Origin: Promethearchaeota archaeon
GTDB lineage: Archaea; Asgardarchaeota; Lokiarchaeia; Sigynarchaeales; SOKP01
Length of the DNA stretch: 31,906 nt
NCBI GenBank assembly: GCA_016839425.1
Contig: JAEOUI010000221.1
Location: forward strand, 1-31,906
Reading direction: 5' to 3'
Within the stretch, counting starts at the first letter, position 1. Each line of letters opens with the position of its first letter. Below the pieces are notes generated by a model. It saw only the letters and a program-made list of their open reading frames with translations. It was not told the DNA's origin and ran no database searches. This document shows positions 24,048 to 31,906 of this stretch, piece after piece. A program made the translations under genes and the position numbers.

Positions 24048-27000
24048 TTAACATCCTTTTAAGGAGGTCTCATTGAGTAAATCGTTTTGAATTTTACTGT
24101 TTAAGAGTGTCTTAAGGAATAACATTGTTGGAATTATGATCGTGTTTAATCCTTTTTTAAATGGTGTTCCCTCTCTTTCTTCAGTTACATCTAATTGAAT
24201 CACATTCACTTTTTCTTGAAGGGCATAATGTCCATTAAACGAGGAATTAATTTCGTAAATTGCTATTGCATTTGTTCTTGAAAGTCGTATTGAATTTACT
24301 TTTACATCTAAATCTCCCTTGTTTCCATTTAGATCATAGGATCTTGAACTTCCCAATGGAAGATATTTAGTCCAGCTTTCAAGTCTCCGATCCGGTATTT
24401 CAAAACGAACATCGAACCATCTTTTTACATATCTCTTTACTTTTTTCCGAATCCATCCCAAAATTCTATCGAAAACTTTGATTTTGGTTTTTATTTTTAT
24501 CTTCTTTAGAATCTTTCGAATTTCTATATGACGCATTTCGTACAAATCGAATTTCATTTTCACGCTATCCCTATTATCATCAATATCGATGTAATATTTT
24601 TGACCAAAATCTCCATCTCCTGAATTTGGTGTCCATATTCTTACATCTTCGCCTTGATGTTCCAATTTAACGCCTGCTTTCAACTCAGAATCCCATGGAC
24701 CCCATCCAGATTTATCACCATCTTCAAACTTAATCTCTATAATGATGTTATGGAAAGGATCTCGATCCACATGATCCCAGAAACCATCACCATCTGTGTC
24801 TTCTGATTGAGGATTTGTTCCTAATTCAATCTCCTGTTTATCTGACAAACCATCCTTATCAGTGCTCCATTGAGCAGGATCAGTTATCCATGCGTCTTTA
24901 TCATCGATACCCGCTTCAACCCAAGTGAGCGTTTCTATTCGAAATTCTGTCAGTGTAAAATTATCCACAATTGAACCTTCTTCATATACAGAAATTTCTA
25001 AAATATAGGATCCATAATACTCTGAAATGAGTTTATCGAGGAGATAAGTCGTTAAATCTATGCTTATATCTAAAATAAATTTCTCGTTGTTAGGTAAAAT
25101 ACCAAAATAATCAACTAAAATAAAATCGTCAATCGATGCGTTTAATTCGTCCTTGATGAGTTGGACGCTGATGTTACCCGATCCAAATAAAATTTTTTCG
25201 GATTCTATTTTTAAATGAAGCAGCGCATCAAGAACTCTTCCAATTGAGGGTATATCTAATTTAAACTCGTTAAATCCAAATGATTCTGAACTGTTATAAA
25301 CATTAAGATTGCCAAAAGGATAAAAATTCTTATAATCAATCATATCCCATCCTTCTACGAGTAATTGAGGTTCAACTCCATCCATAATTCCATCTTTATC
25401 AAAATCATCAAGAATAGGATTTAATGGTTTCGATATTTTTAATACGAATTGTTCTAATAGACATTTTGATTCTGTATTATTTGTTAATATGAAATATTTT
25501 CCTTCATAACTTCGAGTATCGCTGTTTTCTACGAGTTCTTTAATATCAATAATTTTAGAAAAATATCTTGTGTGGTTGGTTGTACCATTGAATAAAATTA
25601 TGTTGTCCTTCTTAATAACTATTTCAAGATCAGGAACTTTTTCAATACCATAATCCTGTAAATCGTTAGATCCATATTCTCCAAACGCTATTGTAAAGGA
25701 AAGCTCTGCTGAAGATGCTTCAAGCAGAGGTTCTTCAAAATTTAAATAAATAGGTTGGCTCATTTCAATTTTCTTTGCTCCAATATATTTTCCATTACTC
25801 AAAAACTTGCTATCTATTTCATATGTCATGTATTCTGAGCCATCGCTCATGAAATCGTGATCCGTGTCTTGAGAAAGTGGATTTGTTTTAAAATAACCTC
25901 CTTTAACTTCATACCCGTCAGTTAAAGTATCTCCGTCCGTATCCGAATTGTTTAATTCCGTTCCAAGAAGAAATTCCTCGCCATCACTCAGTCCATCCTC
26001 GTCGTAATCGTAATTTAAAGGATATGGATCAAGGCTATCTAACAATCCATCGTTGTCCGTATCGGGAGATCGAGGATTTAATTTTAATTCATATTCTTTA
26101 AAGTCGTCAAAGCCATCAAAATCTGTATCTTTTTTAACAGGACTAGAGGAAACAAATATATTCATATTATTGAGCGTTATATTCCATCCAAATACTTCGA
26201 ATCCATCCAATAACATGTCATTGTCACAATCAGGATTATTCGGTGATGTTCCGTAAGTTCTTTCTCCGATACCCGTAGACACATTAAACCCGTCTAATAG
26301 GCCGTCATTATCACAATCTGGATTATATTTATCTAAACCAAGAACATCTTCTAAAACGTCAGCATAACCGTCAAAATCCGTATCTGTGTAAAAGTCTAAA
26401 GTTATGTTTTTTCTTGTTAATTCTCGTTCATAATCGTCAGAAAACAGATTTCCATCGGAATCCACAAACGAATAAATACTAAAGGAGGCAATTGAAGATT
26501 TGCCATTAGGATCTGTTATTTCAACATTGCCAAGATAAGTTGTCGTATTACGACACTTGAAATATAACATGTCCATCTTTCCTCTATTCTTATGAATAAA
26601 AGTATCATATCCTCCTAATTCGTTAGTAATGGTCCAGTTATATTCAAAATTGTCGTTTTCTAAAGGAGAGTCAAAAGCATAAGCGTTTATTTCAATATGA
26701 TCTTTACCATTTCCAAGATACATGTAATTAGATACCGATGCTATAGGAGCCGAATTTTCAATTGTAATTGAAATGTTTGCTTCAGCGCTTTTTCCATCTA
26801 AATCAGTTACAACGACTGAATAAGTGTAATTTCCAGTGTTTAACACGGTAATTGGTTTTTTATCGGTGGAAAAGAGAGATTCACTGCTTGCTAAATTACT
26901 CGAAGTGTTATACCATTTATATTCAAGATACATTTCATCGAATACGGAATCGATGATTTCCACATCCAGCACAACTGCTTGTCCCTGTAATCCCGTAAAC

Positions 27001-30000
27001 GAGTAGGGGCCAAGTATTTTGGGTGCTTGATTTAAAATAGTTATTTGTTCAATCGCAGAATAGTTATTACCATAACAATCAAACACTATAAGAGTAATAT
27101 CATAAACTCCTGAACTACTCCATGCGTGGTATGGATCTTTTTCATATGCAAAATGACCATCTCCAAAATCCCAAATAAATCTTGATTCGTTTTCGTACTT
27201 GCCAAATGATACGGTTTCTGCTGAAAAGTGAACCAATTTGTCTTCATAAGCGATATTTTGAAAACAATTAATTCGAGCGTAGGAGTCCTCATGAATTACA
27301 TTTAATATTTTACTTCTTTTGGTAGTGCTAAATCCGTCGTCCGCCGTCATGGTGATGAGGTATTCGCCTTCAGTAAAGAAACTATAATTCCCTGCGTAAA
27401 GGAAGTCATACTTATCGGAAAAAGGATAAATATGTTCTAAATCATAACTACCAGTGCCATCGCCATAAGTACAATATACATTACTCATACTCGTGCTTAA
27501 TAGGTGATAGGGAGTATATTCGTATTCTAATTTTACTTGGTCGAATTGAATTTGGAAGTTAGATGTCTGATTAGTCCCTTCAATTTTTAATAATAAGACA
27601 TTAGAATCGTAAAAATCTTCGAAATTAACAGGTAAAAAGTAACTCAAGTTGTTAAATTCGCCTTGGAATATTGAATCGATTTGGAGCCATTCTTGAGAAG
27701 TGTAATTGAATATACTCATATTTATGATCTGATATTTATTAGATCGAAAACTAATCTTTAATTCAACATTGTTGAGTCCATCTCCAAACTGAATATTTTC
27801 GAGAATAAAAAGATATAAAAGTTCGAGATTATTTGCTTCTCCATTTAAAGTAGAGTTGAAAGAATAATAATTTTGATCTGAAAATTCAAGATCTCCTTCG
27901 ATGTCTAAAACGCCTTCGTTTAAATTAATGTCTACCGAAGTTTCGCTTGGTATATATTCTCCGTAGTAATTCTCTGAAAATTCAATAAATGAAGAAGGCT
28001 TATTAATTGGAGATAATTCAAAGGAATAAATTAATCTTAATTGATCGATTAACAGCTTAAAATCAGTAGTTTTATTAATCGCTTCAATTTTAATAAGAAG
28101 ATCTCCTGCATCGTCAAGAAATTCGGAATTTAATATAGAAAAGTTAAGATTATGGTTGTTTTCATTCAAGTATGAAGAATCAAGAATAATCCAAGAATTT
28201 AACTCGTAGTTAAAAATACTAAAATTAACCCTTTGATGTGAAGTAGATGAGTAATCCGTTAAAATATTCAGTTCTTTCAAGTTATAATTTATACCAGGAG
28301 ACTCTAAATGTAATTTTGAAGTGAAATTTATCGTATACTCAGAATGTGTATATTCCTGAAGATGAAAATCTTCAAAAGAAACAAATTTAGATAAAGTTAA
28401 CCAAGCTTTGTGAAAGACTCCAACATCATTAGGTTCAATACAAAGATTAGTCGTGTTGTAAAGATTATACCAATTTTCCGAATCTTCTCCGTAATCAAAA
28501 TAATATGTATTGTTTAATTTCATTATCTTTAAAAGTTGATTGGTTGAATTTACTGACATGACAAAATTTAGCGTACCATTCACGATCTTATCGATTTGTA
28601 GCAATCCACCGCTTCTAGGTCCAAAGAGCCATACATTTTCATCGTTTTGATATAACATCAAACCATAATGATGTCGTTTTGGATAATTAAAAACCTCTGA
28701 TACATTGACGCATACCTCCCAATCTTCTTCTGAGCACATCGAAAGGGGTATTTTAGAAAATGGTGCCCAATTGATCGAGAAATTCCATGGTTCGCCCCAA
28801 AAACTAAGCCAATTCGCTTTTAGGTAGAGTTTTTCATTACATTCTTTTATCAAGCCCATATTTTCATCGTCTACCCAAGTTTCGTTTCTTATATCATCGT
28901 TAAAATCATCTTTAAATACAGTTCTGATGTATGCTTCACCATCTGGACAGATCACAAGAGAATCATTGTCCTTAAAATATAGATCTCCGTCTATATTCTC
29001 AATCGAACCATTTATTAAAACAACATCTTCCAGAAAATCTGGTACATAATCGCCTCTAAATTTGATTAAACTAAAATCGTTATGTTTAATTAGTTGATCG
29101 AAATTGCATATATCTGTATAGAAAATTACTTCGTTTTCCACAGTTGCATTTTCAGGAACATCAATTTGAACGCCTGGAGATAGATTATCAAATGTAATAT
29201 CGTAATATGTATCAAAAGTAATTATTAATTCATTCGAACCTCCATCATCATCAGATACTACTGCTTTAATAACATTATAGATTTCAACATTATCAAGGAT
29301 TGCTATATCTTGTAAACCTAATTGGTTAGTGAAAACCTCCTCTAAATCTAAGATTGGATATACTTCAAAACTAAAATCTATTTGGTTAGGAAAAATGTTT
29401 CCAGTGTAATTTTCTTCCATTATAAATTGGTGAGTCGTTATATTTACAAATTTTCTTCCACTGATTTCAAAGATTTCAACTTCATAATAGACTTCACTAA
29501 TCGTTTTATCAATAATAAAAGAATATTTACCAATAATATCATCAGAACAATTAATTTCGGCACACATTTCTATATCATAAACAAGGTCAAGCTCAAGATC
29601 ATCAATGCTAGGATCCCAAATTGATGTATTAAATGTAATTGGATGCTTGAAAGAGAAGTTATCAATATCAATTAAAAATCGTTCTAATGCTAACGACCAA
29701 TTAACTTTATCTGGGCCATAAAATTTACCGGTGCTAATTGAGAGAGTTTCTCCATCCAAAAATTCTAAATTAAAACAAGCTTCAAAGGATGAATCTTCGG
29801 GTAATTCTGAAGAGTTCACAAAAAGTCTCCAATTTTTTGAAAGAGATAATATTGCTAATTCTTTTTTGCTTGATAGAATGTCACCCGTTGTATCATTGAA
29901 AATTAAATCTCTAGAAATGTATGGTATATCGTCAATCAATAGGCCACATGTGAAATTTACATTGTTATCACTGCTTTTTTTCTTAATTTCAAATGAAATA

Positions 30001-31906
30001 TTCGCAAGCATGCTTGCATCGTAAATACTAATAGTTGGATCTACATTCTGTACCAAAATATCAATCAAATCGTAATCATAGGCTCCTTCTGAATCCTTTA
30101 CTAAGACTCCTGCCTTTCCATCGTAATCATCAGTATAAAGGTGAGATTTTCGCCATCCCCCATATTCAAAACTAGATAAATCTAGTAAATTAAATTCAGA
30201 ATCGTTAAATATCCACCAGTGAGTCAATTTAGAAAAATCAGTAATTTCATCCCAACTTTCAGAATTAAATACAACTGTTTCTCCTTCATTAATGATTATC
30301 TGTGATATTTGAGAAGAAAGATTGATTTTAGGATGCGAATTATAAATTCTAATTATTTGAGTAAATGTATCAATTGCGCCATTATCGTCTTTACAATGAA
30401 GAGTAATTAAATATTTTCCAGAAGTCAAGTAATCATGTGATACATATTTTCCGTAGCCTCCCGCATTATCTCCAAAATCCCAATAAAATTGTAAGTAATC
30501 TTGATCGCTTTTTGTATCGTGGCTATTTGCAGCATTAAATTGAATGTTAGTCTTTTCTGGATAGGTAACCATTGATATTTTATTATCTCCTAATTCATAC
30601 ATTTCATCCCAACTATAACCTATCGCATCTATCCACGCAATACCTTCAGCATCTATTTTAGATTCAAATTTAAGATTATTAATATTGTCAAAAATACCTC
30701 CTTCAATCGGTTGTGATTCATTTCCATTAATATAAACCGTAATTTTATCACTTGTTCCATTAAAATCAATTCTCACATGATACCATTGATGTGAAATTGG
30801 ATTTTTAAATAGGTTAAAATCATTAAAATTTAATCCATCAAGACTATATCTCCACTTATTCTCGTCCATCATCAATTGAAAAATGTGTTGATTTATATCG
30901 AATAATTGCATCGACCATGTTCCTGAAGAAGGATTATTACTCCTTACTAAATATTCTATGCTTCCAACTTCTTGATTCTTAAAATAATTTTCCATTAATA
31001 CATTGTTGTTAACGCTTTTATCGTGCATTCGGGCTACCTTTCCATAATTTCCCCCCATATCTACAATTGAAACATCCGAATCTTCGTTTTCATGAATTTT
31101 AATAGATTTTATTATTAGATTATTAGTGTCTTTAAAGATTCCTGAAAATTCTAATTGATCGATATACAAGTCATTACTTATACTAAATATAACTTTTTTA
31201 GTACTCGTATCTGAATCACCTGCTCGTTCTAATATGAAGCCTTGTTGTATCACTCCAGAATTCAACAGATTAAACCTAATTTCATTCATTGATGTTGTAT
31301 TATATTCGATTTCGATTTTATCGCCTACTTGAAGGTAATAATTTACATTTGTAGGAGATCGCAAGCTTAATCTTTCCTGTTTATCGGTTTGACAATATAG
31401 AATCCCTTCTCCTTGGAAATTCTTCGAAATAAAGTGATTTATGACAGGTCTTAAAGAAAAATCGCTATATTCAGATGAAGCAAAGGAGATTTTTCTTGTA
31501 CTTTCTACATGGTTGTAATGTAATCTAATACAATAAGACTCAAATGGTATTAATCCTAAATCGATTTGATTCCAACCTAAGGTATTGATCCTGGTTGTAC
31601 TCAGTAAATTATATGGAATAGGGCGATTATTCCAAGTAAGTGTTCGTTCATCAAAATTTAGGGACGAATAAGCGTTTAAATCTGTATTTAAATCCGCAGA
31701 ATCAACATAAAAATTAAATAATGAATTTTGAGTTGTATTTAATGTTAAATATTGTATTTCACTTTTTAAATAAGATACTGTCTTTAAATTTTTAAAATTA
31801 ATAATCAGTTTGAGAGTCACCCATGAATCTTGAGTAGGTCCTGAGGTATGATCTTGAGAGGAGATAAAAGCCTTGATGGAATGTTCTCCTGGACTTAAAT
31901 AACCAA
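24048..31906 (-). CDS. Giant multidomain secreted surface protein, partial (5' end outside window)
   Basis: The frame is open to the window edge, giving at least 2,619 codons; the GTG at 31820 is only the first internal start, since GEHSIKAFIS and similar sequence continues upstream. Order of domains: DNRLRE-like (about 31430-31830; TLTWNNRP, ISFASSEYSD), LamG-like (30600-31060), PKD (30350-30560; FYWDFGDNAG), beta-rich segments, a DUF1349-like lectin fold (28340-28950; LMLYQNDENVWLFG), two tandem beta-sandwich copies (27510-28310), PKD (27085-27190; FIWDFGDGHF), Ig-like, nine thrombospondin-3-type Asp loops (25830-26465), three more such loops, and a basic C-terminal domain. No C-terminal helix anchors it. 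It probably binds calcium and glycans at the cell surface. Confidence 0.85.
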   Translation of the reverse strand, partial: GYLSPGEHSIKAFISSQDHTSGPTQDSWVTLKLIINFKNLKTVSYLKSEIQYLTLNTTQNSLFNFYVDSADLNTDLNAYSSLNFDERTLTWNNRPIPYNLLSTTRINTLGWNQIDLGLIPFESYCIRLHYNHVESTRKISFASSEYSDFSLRPVINHFISKNFQGEGILYCQTDKQERLSLRSPTNVNYYLQVGDKIEIEYNTTSMNEIRFNLLNSGVIQQGFILERAGDSDTSTKKVIFSISNDLYIDQLEFSGIFKDTNNLIIKSIKIHENEDSDVSIVDMGGNYGKVARMHDKSVNNNVLMENYFKNQEVGSIEYLVRSNNPSSGTWSMQLFDINQHIFQLMMDENKWRYSLDGLNFNDFNLFKNPISHQWYHVRIDFNGTSDKITVYINGNESQPIEGGIFDNINNLKFESKIDAEGIAWIDAIGYSWDEMYELGDNKISMVTYPEKTNIQFNAANSHDTKSDQDYLQFYWDFGDNAGGYGKYVSHDYLTSGKYLITLHCKDDNGAIDTFTQIIRIYNSHPKINLSSQISQIIINEGETVVFNSESWDEITDFSKLTHWWIFNDSEFNLLDLSSFEYGGWRKSHLYTDDYDGKAGVLVKDSEGAYDYDLIDILVQNVDPTISIYDASMLANISFEIKKKSSDNNVNFTCGLLIDDIPYISRDLIFNDTTGDILSSKKELAILSLSKNWRLFVNSSELPEDSSFEACFNLEFLDGETLSISTGKFYGPDKVNWSLALERFLIDIDNFSFKHPITFNTSIWDPSIDDLELDLVYDIEMCAEINCSDDIIGKYSFIIDKTISEVYYEVEIFEISGRKFVNITTHQFIMEENYTGNIFPNQIDFSFEVYPILDLEEVFTNQLGLQDIAILDNVEIYNVIKAVVSDDDGGSNELIITFDTYYDITFDNLSPGVQIDVPENATVENEVIFYTDICNFDQLIKHNDFSLIKFRGDYVPDFLEDVVLINGSIENIDGDLYFKDNDSLVICPDGEAYIRTVFKDDFNDDIRNETWVDDENMGLIKECNEKLYLKANWLSFWGEPWNFSINWAPFSKIPLSMCSEEDWEVCVNVSEVFNYPKRHHYGLMLYQNDENVWLFGPRSGGLLQIDKIVNGTLNFVMSVNSTNQLLKIMKLNNTYYFDYGEDSENWYNLYNTTNLCIEPNDVGVFHKAWLTLSKFVSFEDFHLQEYTHSEYTINFTSKLHLESPGINYNLKELNILTDYSSTSHQRVNFSIFNYELNSWIILDSSYLNENNHNLNFSILNSEFLDDAGDLLIKIEAINKTTDFKLLIDQLRLIYSFELSPINKPSSFIEFSENYYGEYIPSETSVDINLNEGVLDIEGDLEFSDQNYYSFNSTLNGEANNLELLYLFILENIQFGDGLNNVELKISFRSNKYQIINMSIFNYTSQEWLQIDSIFQGEFNNLSYFLPVNFEDFYDSNVLLLKIEGTNQTSNFQIQFDQVKLEYEYTPYHLLSTSMSNVYCTYGDGTGSYDLEHIYPFSDKYDFLYAGNYSFFTEGEYLITMTADDGFSTTKRSKILNVIHEDSYARINCFQNIAYEDKLVHFSAETVSFGKYENESRFIWDFGDGHFAYEKDPYHAWSSSGVYDITLIVFDCYGNNYSAIEQITILNQAPKILGPYSFTGLQGQAVVLDVEIIDSVFDEMYLEYKWYNTSSNLASSESLFSTDKKPITVLNTGNYTYSVVVTDLDGKSAEANISITIENSAPIASVSNYMYLGNGKDHIEINAYAFDSPLENDNFEYNWTITNELGGYDTFIHKNRGKMDMLYFKCRNTTTYLGNVEITDPNGKSSIASFSIYSFVDSDGNLFSDDYERELTRKNITLDFYTDTDFDGYADVLEDVLGLDKYNPDCDNDGLLDGFNVSTGIGERTYGTSPNNPDCDNDMLLDGFEVFGWNITLNNMNIFVSSSPVKKDTDFDGFDDFKEYELKLNPRSPDTDNDGLLDSLDPYPLNYDYDEDGLSDGEEFLLGTELNNSDTDGDTLTDGYEVKGGYFKTNPLSQDTDHDFMSDGSEYMTYEIDSKFLSNGKYIGAKKIEMSQPIYLNFEEPLLEASSAELSFTIAFGEYGSNDLQDYGIEKVPDLEIVIKKDNIILFNGTTNHTRYFSKIIDIKELVENSDTRSYEGKYFILTNNTESKCLLEQFVLKISKPLNPILDDFDKDGIMDGVEPQLLVEGWDMIDYKNFYPFGNLNVYNSSESFGFNEFKLDIPSIGRVLDALLHLKIESEKILFGSGNISVQLIKDELNASIDDFILVDYFGILPNNEKFILDISIDLTTYLLDKLISEYYGSYILEISVYEEGSIVDNFTLTEFRIETLTWVEAGIDDKDAWITDPAQWSTDKDGLSDKQEIELGTNPQSEDTDGDGFWDHVDRDPFHNIIIEIKFEDGDKSGWGPWDSELKAGVKLEHQGEDVRIWTPNSGDGDFGQKYYIDIDDNRDSVKMKFDLYEMRHIEIRKILKKIKIKTKIKVFDRILGWIRKKVKRYVKRWFDVRFEIPDRRLESWTKYLPLGSSRSYDLNGNKGDLDVKVNSIRLSRTNAIAIYEINSSFNGHYALQEKVNVIQLDVTEEREGTPFKKGLNTIIIPTMLFLKTLLNSKIQNDLLNETSLKGC
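25830..26465 (-). repeat. Thrombospondin type 3-like calcium-binding repeats
   Basis: Nine acidic loops of the DxDxDG(x)xD kind follow one another (for example DTDFDGYAD, DCDNDGLLDG, DTDNDGLLD, DTDGDTLTDG). Three further loops occur later at about 25365-25415 and 24750-24905. Each probably binds Ca2+ and stiffens the stalk. Two of the loops begin with DCDND, and the cysteines could pair. Confidence 0.8.
27510..28310 (-). repeat. Tandem duplication of a beta-sandwich domain
   Basis: Two related units of about 100-110 residues, at about 28010-28310 and 27510-27835. Shared landmarks in order are VNFSIFNYELNSWIILDS versus INMSIFNYTSQEWLQIDS, LLIKIEAINKTTDFKLLIDQ versus LLLKIEGTNQTSNFQIQFDQ, and a closing LRLIYSF versus VKLEYEY. 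The copies are diverged, so the duplication is old, but colinear. Confidence 0.75.

Noticed and set aside
24750..26465. Dockerin or EF-hand explanation of the Asp-rich loops
   Set aside because: The loops are close-packed DxDxDG(x)xD units with intervening NP turns, without the paired helices of dockerins or EF-hands; thrombospondin type 3 fits better.
29731..30024. Plus-strand open frames inside the giant gene, here and at 29382-29624 and 26053-26256
   Set aside because: They lie opposite a strongly supported coding frame with recognisable domains, have no ribosome binding site, and look like antisense shadows.

Overview
The window is AT-rich, densely packed, and mostly coded on the minus strand. 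It looks like archaeal chromosome, most likely from an Asgard (Lokiarchaeia-like) archaeon. That assignment is inference. It rests on A+T-biased genes, Shine-Dalgarno motifs of the GGAG/GTGAT type, a two-hot-dog (R)-enoyl-CoA hydratase of the eukaryotic MFE-2 kind, QueG-like Fe-S proteins, GlcD/GlcF-type FAD and Fe-S oxidoreductases, and a giant PKD/thrombospondin-type-3 surface protein. No rRNA, tRNA, CRISPR array, transposase or phage gene was seen.

Bases 1-5275 hold a run of minus-strand genes: a short QueG-like Fe-S protein, trpE and trpG (overlapping by 4 nt), a GNAT-methyltransferase fusion, a metallo-beta-lactamase-fold hydrolase, and a methyltransferase cut by the window edge. The anthranilate synthase pair has no other tryptophan gene beside it. 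Across a 433-base gap lies a second, divergent QueG-like gene. That gap contains a GC-rich, foldable island that could be a small RNA.

Bases 6431-15164 are mixed: a possible small ORF, an (R)-specific enoyl-CoA hydratase, an ABC exporter (permease plus ATPase), an EamA transporter, a helix-hairpin-helix/transglutaminase-like protein, a four-helix membrane protein, an unknown zinc-ribbon-like protein, and an LsrF-family aldolase/thiolase.

Bases 15275-22017 form a compact six-gene minus-strand operon: GlcD-like FAD oxidase, GlcF/HdrD-like Fe-S protein, a second FAD oxidase, an SCP2-like lipid carrier, a CrtC-like hydratase/lipocalin-fold protein, and a short-chain dehydrogenase. Together they suggest oxidation and hydration of a hydrophobic, perhaps isoprenoid, substrate coupled to an Fe-S electron acceptor. 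This is the best candidate for an undescribed pathway here.

Bases 22322-31906 encode a giant secreted protein (at least 2,619 codons, 5' end outside the window) with DNRLRE-like, LamG-like, PKD, duplicated beta-sandwich and thrombospondin-type-3 segments. It is followed in the same frame, after one stop codon, by a multi-helix membrane protein. That second protein's Ig-like tail is thrown out of frame by a run of seven C. Two other genes (the GNAT-methyltransferase and the ABC ATPase) have conserved N-termini upstream of any ATG, GTG or TTG. All three cases would be repaired by removing one base from a homopolymer, so they are either real frameshifts or unusual starts, or homopolymer errors in the assembly.
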